DNA of 64,000 nt from Actinocrinis sp035605935 (GTDB lineage Bacteria > Actinomycetota > Actinomycetes > Streptomycetales > Catenulisporaceae), in the NCBI RefSeq assembly GCF_035605935.1, contig NZ_DATNGK010000263.1, forward strand, positions 1 through 64,000, read 5' to 3'. Both the position numbers and the translations under genes were made by a program. Positions 18,892-27,052 of this stretch are shown in pieces. Position 1 is the first letter of the stretch, and each line of letters begins with the position of its first letter. A model generated the notes under the pieces. That model had not been told where the DNA came from and did no database searches. It worked only from the letters and a program-made list of their open reading frames with translations.

Positions 18892-18943
18892 CGCCCCGTC
18901 GGCTGACTTCTCCGACTTCTCGGAGCAGGCAGCCGACGGGGCG
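18892..18943. terminator. Bidirectional terminator between trkA pair and DUF3159 gene
   Basis: Perfect 13-bp inverted repeat: cgccccgtcggct (18892-18904) and agccgacggggcg (18931-18943), loop 26 nt. It lies between two convergent genes and can serve both directions. Confidence 0.85.
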
Positions 18944-18979
18944 CTTCGTTCAGTTCGGTAACACGCAATTCTTAGAGGT

Positions 18980-19735
18980 TCAGGAGGCCTGCGCGGGCAG
19001 CGGTGCCTTCTTGATGATGCGCCAGCACACGAACACGACCGCGAGGTAGAGCGGATACCCGAGGACGACCTTCGCGGCGCCCAGCGCAGTCAACTGATTC
19101 CCCAGATAGAGCGGGATCTCGATGGCCACCCGCAGCGCGAACATCCCGGCAAGCAGCCAGGTGGAGATCGTGAACACGCGCAGCCGCTCCGGATGCTCCC
19201 GCCAGGTCATCATCTCCCCAGTGATCGGACCGATCACCACGCCGACGATCGGCCAGCGTGCCACGGCGCTCACGCTGAACAGCACCGCCTCACCGAGGTT
19301 GAGCAGCACACCGGGCAGATAGAAGTTCTTCGCCTGGCCCGTGTACTTGGCGAACGCTGCACACAGCACGACGCCGAACAGCCCGCTCAGCGCGTGCTGG
19401 AGCTTGTCCCGCTGCGCCAGCCGCACCACGGTCAGCACGGCCGCGACGGCCACGGCCGACCACAGCGAGGTATTCAGATTCGTCGTCGCCGTGTAGACGA
19501 TGATGAACACGACGCTCGGCAACCCGGCCTCGGTGAGCCCACGCTTGCCGCCGAAGTTGGCGAGGATCGACTCCTGGTACGCGGCCAGGCGTTCCTCGTG
19601 GCTGACGTCGCCGGCTTCTGCCGAGGCGCCATCACGCGGATCCGGCACGCCGGTTTGCGGAGCGACGGTGCCCGATTGAGGAGCAAAAGGGGACGGAGCC
19701 GCCTCGGGCGGGGGGAAAGCTGACATGCCGTGCAT
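18980..19735 (-). CDS. DUF3159 integral membrane protein
   Basis: About 251 residues from the ATG at 19735; ATGs at 19726 and 19750 are alternatives and none has a clear SD. A Pro/Ala-rich cytoplasmic N-terminus (about 1-45) leads to FGGKRGLTEAGLPSVVFIIVY, the conserved entry into the DUF3159 region, followed by five or six membrane helices. Motifs HALSGLFGVVLCA and YLPGVLLNLGEAVLFS are typical. Function is unknown; the family sits in a conserved actinobacterial cluster with TrkA, DUF3710 and dut, as here. In Streptomyces I recall an OB-fold gene between DUF3159 and DUF3710; none fits in the gap here. Confidence 0.88.
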   Translation of the reverse strand: MHGMSAFPPPEAAPSPFAPQSGTVAPQTGVPDPRDGASAEAGDVSHEERLAAYQESILANFGGKRGLTEAGLPSVVFIIVYTATTNLNTSLWSAVAVAAVLTVVRLAQRDKLQHALSGLFGVVLCAAFAKYTGQAKNFYLPGVLLNLGEAVLFSVSAVARWPIVGVVIGPITGEMMTWREHPERLRVFTISTWLLAGMFALRVAIEIPLYLGNQLTALGAAKVVLGYPLYLAVVFVCWRIIKKAPLPAQAS

Positions 19736-19821
19736 CGTAACCAAACACACCGCGGCGGAGGGGGATCCGGCCGAATCAGCACCGGATTCGATTCCCGCCG
19801 CCGCGGTGAAAAACCAGTCTT

Positions 19822-20562
19822 CTACCTGACTTCGGTGATCTCCGGTCCGCGCTGGAACGGGTCGAGCCCCCCGCTGTACGGCGAGGCCGCCTCTTCCTCT
19901 TGAACCGGCTCGGTGGGCTGGGCGTTCTTAGGCATCGTCATCGGAATCGGGTCACGCGGCGCCATCGCCTCGGTGCCGCGCACGACCACGATCTCCCGGA
20001 ACACCTGGTCCACCCCCGCAGCGGCGTCCGGCTGTACCGCACCGAGGCCGTACACGACACCACGCAGGAACCAGCGCGGCCCGTCCGCGCCGACGAAACG
20101 CATGACCTGGATGCCCTGGTTGCCGTCAGGTAGCCGGACCGGCACGCGCGCGCGCAACTCCGGGCCGAGCTGGCCGATGCCGCGGTCGACGATCCCGCCC
20201 TGCTTGGTGATCTCCACCGCGATCTCGTCGCACACGTCGGTCCAGATGCCCTCGCTACGCGGCGCCGCGAAGGCGTTCACCTGGAGCGCGCTCTGCCCGA
20301 GCTCGATCCGGATGGCCACCAGCTGGCCCTGCTCGGTCATCTCGACCCGGATGTTGCCGGCCGCCGGAACCAGCAGTCCACCGAAGTCGATCCGGCCTTC
20401 GTGAGGGTCGTCGAGCTCCGTCGCGTCCCAGGGCCCGTTCTCCCGGCCGGAACCCTCCTCAGGGGCCCGCCGCGCGCCGCCCTGCGCGTCCTCGTAGACG
20501 TCGTCGGCCGACTCCTCGAAGCCGTCGTCCGGCTCCGCGTCGCGCCCTCGCCGTCGGAACAT
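19822..20562 (-). CDS. DUF3710 protein
   Basis: 246 residues from the ATG at 20562, preceded by a GGGGAG SD; an in-frame GTG/ATG farther upstream lacks one. The N-terminus (MFRRRGRDAEPDD) starts an acidic disordered stretch of about 70 residues. The conserved domain runs from RIDFGGLLVP to IVVVRGTEAMAPRDPIPMTMPK, which is diagnostic of DUF3710. It is probably cytoplasmic and has no known function, but is nearly always next to dut. It is separated from dut by 71 bp in the same orientation. Confidence 0.9.
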   Translation of the reverse strand: MFRRRGRDAEPDDGFEESADDVYEDAQGGARRAPEEGSGRENGPWDATELDDPHEGRIDFGGLLVPAAGNIRVEMTEQGQLVAIRIELGQSALQVNAFAAPRSEGIWTDVCDEIAVEITKQGGIVDRGIGQLGPELRARVPVRLPDGNQGIQVMRFVGADGPRWFLRGVVYGLGAVQPDAAAGVDQVFREIVVVRGTEAMAPRDPIPMTMPKNAQPTEPVQEEEAASPYSGGLDPFQRGPEITEVR

Positions 20563-20633
20563 CGTCTCGTCTCCCCATCCTGTAACCACTGTCCGCGGCT
20601 GTCCGCGTCCGACTGTAGATCGCCGCGCCGCGC

Positions 20634-21170
20634 CTACCGGCCGGTGGATCCGAACCCGCCCGTGCCACGCGCCGTATCCGGCAACTGCGCGACCTCGCGG
20701 AAGCGGGCCCGCTCGACCCGCTGCACCACGAGTTGGGCGATCCGGTCCCCCCGGTGGAACACCACGGGGGCATTCCGGTCCAGATTGACCACGATCACCT
20801 TGACCTCGCCACGGTACCCCGCGTCCACCGTTCCGGGGGAGTTGACCAAGCCCACTCCGTAGCGGGCGGCGAGACCGGAGCGGGGATGCACGAACGCTGC
20901 GTAACCCTCCGGCAGCGCGAGCGCCAGACCGGTGGGCAACACTGCCCGCTCGCCCGGCTCGACAACGGCGTCCACGGCGGTACGCAAGTCCGCGCCGGCG
21001 TCACCCATATGGGCGTACGTCGGCAAGGGAAGGCCTGGGTCGAGGCGGGTGACCAGAACGTCCACGTCGGCACCCGGCATGTCCCCGGCGACCACCATTC
21101 CGCCACCCACACCGTCCGGGTCAGTGGCGGAAACGGCCTGCGGCTGCGCGCGCGCCAGTTGATCCGTCAC
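20634..21170 (-). CDS. dut: dUTP diphosphatase (trimeric dUTPase)
   Basis: 178 residues. Hydrolyses dUTP to dUMP and PPi, keeping uracil out of DNA and feeding dTMP synthesis. All five motifs are present in order: AHMGDAGADLR, HPRSGLAARYG, VNSPGTVDAGYRGEVKV, RGDRIAQLVVQ and the C-terminal RGTGGFGSTGR arm. About 35 extra N-terminal residues make it longer than the usual ~150; an internal start is possible. The ATG overlaps the stop of the upstream PaaI-type gene by 4 bp. Confidence 0.96.
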   Translation of the reverse strand: MTDQLARAQPQAVSATDPDGVGGGMVVAGDMPGADVDVLVTRLDPGLPLPTYAHMGDAGADLRTAVDAVVEPGERAVLPTGLALALPEGYAAFVHPRSGLAARYGVGLVNSPGTVDAGYRGEVKVIVVNLDRNAPVVFHRGDRIAQLVVQRVERARFREVAQLPDTARGTGGFGSTGR

Positions 21171-21817
21171 GGGTTCACCTCGAAGGCACGCAGCATCCGA
21201 TAGTCGTCTGGATTGTCCAAGACCGCTTGGACCTCCTCCGCGCGGCCGTGCTTGGCGAAATGGCCAAGCCGCACCTCGACGAACAGCGCGGTCGCCTGCG
21301 CCGCTAGTTCACCGTCCGGACTGTCGAGCCGGCCTTCGGCGCGGTGGTAGAGCTTTCGGCCGTGCACGCCCACGCAGCGCGCGGAGAAGTGCACGGTACT
21401 GCCGAGCGGGACCGGCCGGACGAAGTCGGTCTCCAGGCGGCCGGTGACCGCGGGGATCCGCATCATCCAGTGCAGAGCGCCCATGACCTCGTCGAAGGCG
21501 AGCGAGAGCAGGCCGCCGTGGATGAGCCCGGGCGCACCCTGATGCGGCGGACCAACTTCGAACTGCGCCCGCACCGCGACGCCCTCGTCGGCGAACATCC
21601 GCAGGTGCAGGCCGTTGGGCTGCTCCTCACCGCAGGCGAAGCACATCGGATAGTGCTGGCCGAGCTCGGTGCCCGGAGCCGGTGCCTGCTCGTGGCGCTG
21701 CGGGGACTCGGCGTCCGGTGGCGGTGTAGTCGGCGTGACCGGCCCTGAAATGCCCGCAGCGGCGGCGTGCGGTACGGCGTTGGGTGCGGGCTGCTGGCTC
21801 AGGTCGGATCTGCTCAC
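21167..21817 (-). CDS. PaaI-family hotdog thioesterase
   Basis: 216 residues from a GTG. The first 50 residues are Pro/Ala-rich and probably disordered. Then comes CFACGEEQPNGLHLRMF, a small C-x2-C segment seen in this PaaI subgroup, and a hotdog core with the catalytic-type motif PGLIHGGLLSLAFDEVMG followed by TGRLETDFVRPVPLGS. These enzymes hydrolyse acyl-CoA thioesters; the substrate cannot be read. The stop overlaps the dut start by 4 bp, so the two are co-translated, an arrangement that recurs in Actinobacteria without an obvious metabolic link. Confidence 0.88.
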   Translation of the reverse strand: MSRSDLSQQPAPNAVPHAAAAGISGPVTPTTPPPDAESPQRHEQAPAPGTELGQHYPMCFACGEEQPNGLHLRMFADEGVAVRAQFEVGPPHQGAPGLIHGGLLSLAFDEVMGALHWMMRIPAVTGRLETDFVRPVPLGSTVHFSARCVGVHGRKLYHRAEGRLDSPDGELAAQATALFVEVRLGHFAKHGRAEEVQAVLDNPDDYRMLRAFEVNP

Positions 21818-21906
21818 GCCGCAGACATTACTCGCGAGTCACCTTGCGTCTGTCTCCGGCAGGGGCGGGTTCTTCGGCCCGCGCACGGTGTGTGACGCTA
21901 GGCCAC

Positions 21907-22422
21907 ATGAACTCACAGCTCGAACAGTCTGTGCCGAACCAAGGCGGGAGCGGCGGGCCCGCCACGGGCGGCGCCGGCACGCGTTATCGGGAAAAGCTGC
22001 GCGCGCCGCTCTCCTACTGGTTCATCGGCTTCCTGTTCGGGCTGAGCTTGGCGATCATCATGCTCGTGATCGGCCCGTGGTGGTCGCTCGGCGCCTTACT
22101 CGTCGGGACGGCGCTGAGCGAGTACGCGGTGGTGGCCTACGGCAATCAAGTGATCGAGATCTCCGCGGACGGCACACTCACCGCCGGAACCGCGACGCTG
22201 CCGGCATCGGCCTTGGGTGCGGCTGTCGCGCTCGACGAGGAGCGCGCCCGCGCGCTGCGGACGTACGAGGCGGATCCGCGGGCGTTCCTCCTGCTACGCA
22301 GCTACATTTCGACCGCGGTGCGCGTCGAGATCACCGACCCGTCGGACCCGACTCCCTATCTCTATCTGTCCAGCCGCCGGCCGAAGCAACTCGCGGCGGT
22401 GGTCAACGCGCTCCCACGCTGA
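21907..22422 (+). CDS. DUF3093 membrane protein
   Basis: 171 residues. A Gly/Ser-rich N-terminus (1-25) leads to YREKLRAPLSYWFIGFLFGLSLA, then a second helix (about 58-78), giving two membrane spans. A soluble C-terminal domain follows with ISADGTLTAGTATLP and ends in YLYLSSRRPKQLAAVVNAL, the DUF3093 signature. Function is unknown; the family regularly sits beside dut and DUF4193, as here. Divergent from the PaaI gene (90-bp gap) and convergent with the DUF4193 gene. Confidence 0.9.
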   Translation: MNSQLEQSVPNQGGSGGPATGGAGTRYREKLRAPLSYWFIGFLFGLSLAIIMLVIGPWWSLGALLVGTALSEYAVVAYGNQVIEISADGTLTAGTATLPASALGAAVALDEERARALRTYEADPRAFLLLRSYISTAVRVEITDPSDPTPYLYLSSRRPKQLAAVVNALPR

Positions 22423-22480
22423 CCACCGCCGACGGCCCGGACGCCCGGAGACGCCGCCCACCCGCCGGCGGCGACCCGGG

Positions 22481-22774
22481 TTATGCGCAGTCGCGGCAGA
22501 TGCTCTGCCCGTTGCGCTCGTACGCCAGTTGCGACTGGTGGTGCACCAGAAAGCACTTGGCGCAGGTGAACTCGTCGGCCTGGCGCGGCAGCACCCGGAC
22601 GCTGAGCTCTTCATTGGACAGGTCGGCGCCGGGTAGCTCCAGCGACTCGGCGTCGCCCTCGTCCAGGTCCACGACGGCCGCGGTCTTGTCGACCCGGCGG
22701 GCCTTCAACTCCTCCAGCGAGTCCTCGCTGAGCTCGTCGTCGGTCTTGCGTGGCGTGTCGTAATCGGTGGCCAT
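22481..22774 (-). CDS. DUF4193 zinc-ribbon protein
   Basis: 97 residues from the ATG at 22774, preceded by a gaaggggga-type SD. The N-terminus MATDYDTPRK leads into an acidic region (DELSEDSLEELKARR), and the C-terminus carries C-x2-C at 71-74 and C-x2-C at 93-96 with two histidines between (VHHQ), a zinc ribbon. DUF4193 is an actinobacterial family without an established role; the acidic segment plus zinc ribbon suggests a partner of transcription or another nucleic-acid complex, but that is inference. Confidence 0.92.
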   Translation of the reverse strand: MATDYDTPRKTDDELSEDSLEELKARRVDKTAAVVDLDEGDAESLELPGADLSNEELSVRVLPRQADEFTCAKCFLVHHQSQLAYERNGQSICRDCA

Positions 22775-22983
22775 TTCTCCCTCTCCCCCTTCAGGCGGTT
22801 CTCTCGTTCTGGGCACGTAACGTTTCGGGAGCCGGACTTGTGCCCGATCCGAGGCGCAGATTTTGCCGTACTTCAAGGGGTGTTACGCAACCGACACCCT
22901 CTGCCGTCCGCCGAAAGGGTGATCTGGCAGGATTGGCCGACCTCCGCTGTCTGCCGCCTACCCCGTCATGGAAGGTTTTCCCC

Positions 22984-23502
22984 ATGCCGATCTACGCTTT
23001 GGGCGACCATGTTCCCACCCTTCATCCAGACGCCTTCATCCACCCGGACGCCGTGGTGATCGGGCAGGTCAGCGTCGGGGCGGGGAGCACCGTGTGGCCG
23101 GGCGCGGTGCTGCGTGGAGACTATGGAACCATCACGGTCGGGGAGCGCACATCGGTTCAGGACGGCGCAGTGGTGCACGCCACGGAGGAACTCGCCACCG
23201 TAATCGGCTCCGAATGTGTAATCGGTCACATCGCGCACCTTGAGGGGTGTTTGGTCGAAGATCGCTGCCTCATCGGCTCAGGGTCGGTGGTGCTACACCG
23301 AGCAGTGATCCGCAGCGGAGCGCTGGTTGGTGCGGGGGCGGTGGTGTCTCCCGGGACGGAGGTTCCCGGCGGGGCGATGGCCTTGGGCGTCCCGGCGAAG
23401 ATCCGGACCGATGCGGTACCGCCGGGCGCTTTCGACGACGCGGTGGCGCGGTACGTGGCCAACGGCGCTCACTACGCGAAAGAGCTACGGCGGATCGGCT
23501 GA
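22984..23502 (+). CDS. Gamma-class carbonic anhydrase-like hexapeptide protein
   Basis: 172 residues. A left-handed beta-helix built from hexapeptide repeats (HPDAVVIGQVSVGAGSTVWPGAVLRGD). The three zinc-ligand histidines of gamma carbonic anhydrases are present: His65 (VVHATE), His82 and His85 (GHIAHLEG). Arg44 and Asp46 (VLRGDYG) match the trimer-interface pair. Reversible CO2 hydration is likely, though many relatives show no measured activity. Monocistronic. It is convergent with the histidine kinase gene, whose stop is 13 bp away. Confidence 0.9.
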   Translation: MPIYALGDHVPTLHPDAFIHPDAVVIGQVSVGAGSTVWPGAVLRGDYGTITVGERTSVQDGAVVHATEELATVIGSECVIGHIAHLEGCLVEDRCLIGSGSVVLHRAVIRSGALVGAGAVVSPGTEVPGGAMALGVPAKIRTDAVPPGAFDDAVARYVANGAHYAKELRRIG

Positions 23503-23515
23503 CCGGTCCGGCGCG

Positions 23516-24865
23516 TCAGACCACGCGACTCGGGGCCGGGACCCAGACGCGGACGATCAAGCCGCCCTCGGTGCGCGGCTGCACTGCGATGCGGCCGCCG
23601 TGCGCGGAGACGATGGCGCGAACGATCGACAGGCCGAGTCCCGCGCCGCGGTCCGCGGGATCTTTTGGACCTTTGCCGTTGGCGTGGAACCTGCGGAAGG
23701 GCTCGAAAAGGCCCTCCGCTGCCGATTCGGGCACGACCGGCCCGCTATTGGCCACGACGAGCAGACCGTGCGTCTGTTGGTCGTAGGTGACCACGTCGAC
23801 CCAGCCGCCAGGCACGTTGTACCGCAGCGCGTTCTGGATCAGATTGGTTGCTACCCGCTCCAGGAGTGGCCCATCGCCGAACGCCGAGGCGCGCCCCAAG
23901 TCTGTCCGCACGACGACTTCGCGTTCCGCCGCTTCGGCTTCGCACTGGGCAGCGGCGCGATGCGCGACCGCAGCGAGGTCCACAGGAGACGGATCGACGA
24001 GTGCGTTATCGGCGCGGGCGAGAGCGAGCAGCCCTTCGATCATGCGCTCCGAGCGTTCGTTCGTCATCAGCAGTGCCTTGGCAAGCTGCTCGGTCTGCGG
24101 GGACACGTCCGGGTCGGCGAGGGCGACCTCTAGCAGCGTGCGGTTGATCGCGAGCGGGGTCCGCAATTCATGCGAGGCATTGCCGGTGAAGCGACGCTGG
24201 CTCTGGAAGGCGAGGTCGAGGCGGTCGAGCATCTCGTCGAAGGTGTCGGCGAGTTCGCGCAGCTCGTCGCTGGGGCCGTCGAGTGAGATCCGCGTGCGCG
24301 AGGCGGCGTCCGGCCGGTGCGCGATACGACGGGCAGCGGCTGTGACGCGGCTCAGCGGCCGCAGCACCCGCCCTGCGATCCAGTAACCGGCGCCGAAGGC
24401 GACCACGCTGGTCGCGGCGAGGCCGAGCAACGAGGAGATGACGATGCCGTGCAGCGTTTCTGAGCGCTGGAGGTGGTTGCACTGGGCTGTCTGAGCGGCC
24501 GTCAGTCTTAGGCCGGCCGCCCGGTCCGCTTGGGTCAGAGTGCACCACGCAGGCAGATCGGCGCGTGGGTGGTTGAGGCGCCAGAGCACGAGCAGGTAGA
24601 TGACGGCGATCAAAATGATCCCCGCGCCGACGAACAGCGAGCCGTAGATCAGCGTCAGGCGAGCGCGCACCGTGAGCCCGCGGCGACCTCCCGCCGTCAC
24701 AGAACGGCGGCCAAAGGGCGGAGCGGCCTCGCTCACGGCCGTATAGTGCCCTGAGGCTGTCAGCGGCACGACGGTCCTGGCGAGGGGGTCTGGCGGGCCG
24801 GTCTGGCCGCTGCGTGACGCCGTCGGATCGACGGACGTCGCATTCGGGTCGATGTTCATCGTCAC
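23516..24865 (-). CDS. Two-component sensor histidine kinase
   Basis: 449 residues. A 68-residue cytoplasmic N-terminus is followed by membrane helix 1 (about 71-95), a short extracellular loop of about 45 residues with two cysteines (AWCTLT, TAQCNHL) that could form a disulfide, and helix 2 (about 140-165). Then come HAMP (GRVLRPLSRVTAAARRIA), HisKA with FTGNASHELRTPL (phospho-His232) and HATPase_c with NLIQNALRYN, a degenerate G1-type region and GAGLGLSIVRAI. The small loop suggests sensing of a small or membrane-associated signal. The start is 4 bp after the response-regulator stop, so the pair forms an operon. Confidence 0.93.
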   Translation of the reverse strand: MTMNIDPNATSVDPTASRSGQTGPPDPLARTVVPLTASGHYTAVSEAAPPFGRRSVTAGGRRGLTVRARLTLIYGSLFVGAGIILIAVIYLLVLWRLNHPRADLPAWCTLTQADRAAGLRLTAAQTAQCNHLQRSETLHGIVISSLLGLAATSVVAFGAGYWIAGRVLRPLSRVTAAARRIAHRPDAASRTRISLDGPSDELRELADTFDEMLDRLDLAFQSQRRFTGNASHELRTPLAINRTLLEVALADPDVSPQTEQLAKALLMTNERSERMIEGLLALARADNALVDPSPVDLAAVAHRAAAQCEAEAAEREVVVRTDLGRASAFGDGPLLERVATNLIQNALRYNVPGGWVDVVTYDQQTHGLLVVANSGPVVPESAAEGLFEPFRRFHANGKGPKDPADRGAGLGLSIVRAIVSAHGGRIAVQPRTEGGLIVRVWVPAPSRVV

Positions 24866-24869
24866 CTGC

Positions 24870-25526
24870 TCACGCGATGCGGTAACCAGCGCCGGGCACG
24901 GTAAGCACGACCGGCGGATCGCCGAGGCGCTTGCGCAGGGTCATGACGGTAACGCGCACCACGTTGGTGAACGGGTCCGCATTCTCGTCCCACGCCTTCT
25001 CCAACAGTCGCTCGGCAGTCACTGCGGTGCCGTCCGCGCGCATCAGCACCTCCAACACAGCGAACTCCTTGGGCGAGAGAGCGACCAGATGGCCGTCTCG
25101 GGTCACCTCGCGGCGCGCGGGATCCAGGCGCAGTCCCGCTCGCTCCAGCACCGGCGGAACCGGGGCGACCGACCGGCGGCCTAACGCGCGCACGCGAGCC
25201 ACCAGTTCGGCGAACGCGAAGGGCTTGCCCAGGTAGTCGTCGGCGCCTAGGGAGAGTCCGGCTACCCGGTCGGAGACGTCCGAGGCGGCCGTGAGCATGA
25301 TCACACGAGTCGGCGAACCCGAGGAGGCGATCAGCCGGCATACCTCGTCCCCGGACATAGCGGGCAGGTCCCGGTCGAGCACCACCACGTCGTAGTCGTT
25401 AACGCTCGTGCGCTCCCACGCCGAGGCCCCGTCATAGACCACGTCCACGGCCATGGCCTCGCGGCGCAGCCCGGTCGCGATGGCATCGGCCAGCAACTGC
25501 TCATCCTCGGCGACCAGCACCCGCAT
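24870..25526 (-). CDS. OmpR-family response regulator
   Basis: 218 residues. Receiver domain with the acidic pair AEDEQ (6-10), phospho-acceptor Asp51 in VVVLDRDLPAMSGDE, conserved Thr in VIMLTAA and Lys in GKPF. The C-terminal winged helix (about 125-218) shows LSPKEFAVLEVLMRADG, VRVTVMTLRKRLG and the terminal GAGYRIA. It binds DNA after phosphorylation by the adjacent kinase. First gene of the two-gene operon; the promoter lies in the AT-richer segment 25530-25660. Confidence 0.95.
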   Translation of the reverse strand: MRVLVAEDEQLLADAIATGLRREAMAVDVVYDGASAWERTSVNDYDVVVLDRDLPAMSGDEVCRLIASSGSPTRVIMLTAASDVSDRVAGLSLGADDYLGKPFAFAELVARVRALGRRSVAPVPPVLERAGLRLDPARREVTRDGHLVALSPKEFAVLEVLMRADGTAVTAERLLEKAWDENADPFTNVVRVTVMTLRKRLGDPPVVLTVPGAGYRIA

Positions 25527-25898
25527 GATCCGTACGCCTCCAGGTAGCGCTCTGTGTTCTTATCAAATTCATAGTGCGGTCCAGTTCGAAGAAAACAGGC
25601 TGTCGCACCCGGCGTAAAAAGCAGGTCAAGAAAAACCGCGGCGCTCGGGAGTGGTTTGGCGGCAAGCGGCTTCGGGAACGCCTGAGCCAGATGGCTCAAC
25701 CCCCCGAACGGGCGGCGTGGGCACGAACTCGTGAGTGCGGCAAGAACTTCAGCAAGTCCTCTGAGCAGTAACCACCCTCGTACGACTCAGGAAGGCGACC
25801 CCACATCCAGCGGCCGATCGGCCTCGACCTCCACGGCTTTGGGCGGCGCCCGGTCCCTCATCCGGCCCCCGCCCCTCCCCCGCGCAAGGAGCGAACCT
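25527..25898. other. Intergenic region upstream of two-component operon
   Basis: 372 bp. The stretch 25550-25660 is AT-rich for this genome and probably holds divergent promoters. A 6-bp hairpin (tgagcc, loop agat, ggctca) lies at 25683-25698. No supported gene; the open frame upstream of 25899 has no coding character. Confidence 0.5.
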
Positions 25899-26075
25899 AT
25901 GGGAGAGTTCTCCATTCGTCTGCGTCAGCGCATCTTCGAAACGGAGACGGCTCTTCGCCGTGCGATGTACGCCAAGGACCCGTATGCGGTCCAAGTAGAG
26001 CAGGGCGAACTGGACTCCCTGCTGCGGATCGCGGCCGAACACGGCGTTGACGTGGCGCCATCCGTAGCGGCCTGA
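25899..26075 (+). CDS. 58-residue conserved-looking small protein
   Basis: Starts with an ATG 8 bp after AAGGAG. The product (MGEFSIRLRQRIFETE ... AAEHGVDVAPSVAA) is charged, has no membrane segment, and reads as two amphipathic helices: 8-31 (QRIFETETALRRAMYAKD) and 33-50 (QVEQGELDSLLRIAAEHG). The clean SD, codon use like its neighbours and an exceptional terminator 20 bp after the stop argue that it is real. I do not recognise the function; an adaptor or regulatory small protein is possible. Confidence 0.75.
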   Translation: MGEFSIRLRQRIFETETALRRAMYAKDPYAVQVEQGELDSLLRIAAEHGVDVAPSVAA

Positions 26076-26095
26076 TCCAGATTCAGGACAGCACT

Positions 26096-26149
26096 GCGTT
26101 ACGTGAACCGCCCCGCGCCACCAACGGCGCGGGGCGGTTCACGTAACGC
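26096..26149. terminator. Very long perfect hairpin terminator
   Basis: A perfect 24-bp inverted repeat (26096-26119 and 26126-26149) with a 6-nt loop, accaac. It sits between the 58-residue protein gene and the convergent inositol monophosphatase gene, so it can end both transcripts. Confidence 0.92.
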
Positions 26150-26194
26150 CACCTAGCCTCGTGCTCGTCCTGCACTGCTCAGAGAGCGGGCCTG

Positions 26195-27052
26195 TTAATA
26201 ATCATCATCCGCGCCGAGCTCGACCAACGCTCCGTGCAACGCGGCGAAGGTGCCAGGCGGAGCCGCGATGGACATCTGCTCGCTCGACTCGGCGCCGTGG
26301 AAGCCCTCGACGATCGCCCCCGCCTCGGTGGCGATGAGCGTGCCGGCACAGCGGTCCCAGTGGTGCGTCCCGCGCTCGTAGTACCCGTCCACCCGCCCTG
26401 CGGCCACCGCGCAAAGATCCAGCGCCGCCGACCCGTTGCGGCGGATGTCACGCACCCGCGGCAGCAGTGCCCCCGCGATCGCTCCCTGGCGCTCTCGCCG
26501 CTCCGCGCGGTAGCCGAAGCCGGTAGCAACGAGCGCCGAGCCGAGATCCGCCGCAGGCCTTACGCGCAGCTTCGTGTCGTTACACCACGCCCCGGCGCCG
26601 CGCACAGCCGTGTAGAGCTCACCCAGACGCGGAGCCGCCACAACTCCGGCAACCGTCACGCCGTCGACCTCCACGCCCACGGACACCGACCAGTGCGGTA
26701 GGTCGTAGAGGTAATTCACCGTTCCGTCGATGGGGTCGATCACCCAACGCACCGCTCCGTGGCCCGGCTCGGCGCGCCCAGAATCGGCTCCGCCCTCCTC
26801 GCCGAGGAACGCGTCATCAGGCCGTTGCGCGAGGATCAGCTTGCGAATGAGCCCTTCGGCCGCGGTATCCATCTCGGTCACGACGTCCGTCGGGCTCGAC
26901 TTGGTGTCCGCGACGCCGAGGTCCGCCGGCCGCCGCTCCACGGCGAGCCTGGCCGCCTCGGTGGCGGCGGCACGAGCCAACTCCAGCAGCTTCCAGGGGT
27001 CTGGCGACACGTCAGTCCGTTCAGTCGGCGTCGGTTGGGCGGCCGCGCGCAT
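26195..27052 (-). CDS. Inositol monophosphatase family phosphatase
   Basis: 285 residues from the ATG at 27052, whose first bases overlap the ferrochelatase stop (TGATG). Metal-binding motifs of the lithium-sensitive phosphatase superfamily are present: EEGG (about 88), WVIDPIDGTVNYLYDLP (about 106) and WDRCAGTLIATEAGA (about 235). It removes phosphate from inositol-1-phosphate or a related small substrate; Streptomyces and mycobacterial relatives are annotated SuhB-like. In Actinobacteria, inositol phosphatase feeds mycothiol and phosphatidylinositol synthesis. The C-terminus ends in DDDY. Confidence 0.9.
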   Translation of the reverse strand: MRAAAQPTPTERTDVSPDPWKLLELARAAATEAARLAVERRPADLGVADTKSSPTDVVTEMDTAAEGLIRKLILAQRPDDAFLGEEGGADSGRAEPGHGAVRWVIDPIDGTVNYLYDLPHWSVSVGVEVDGVTVAGVVAAPRLGELYTAVRGAGAWCNDTKLRVRPAADLGSALVATGFGYRAERRERQGAIAGALLPRVRDIRRNGSAALDLCAVAAGRVDGYYERGTHHWDRCAGTLIATEAGAIVEGFHGAESSEQMSIAAPPGTFAALHGALVELGADDDY

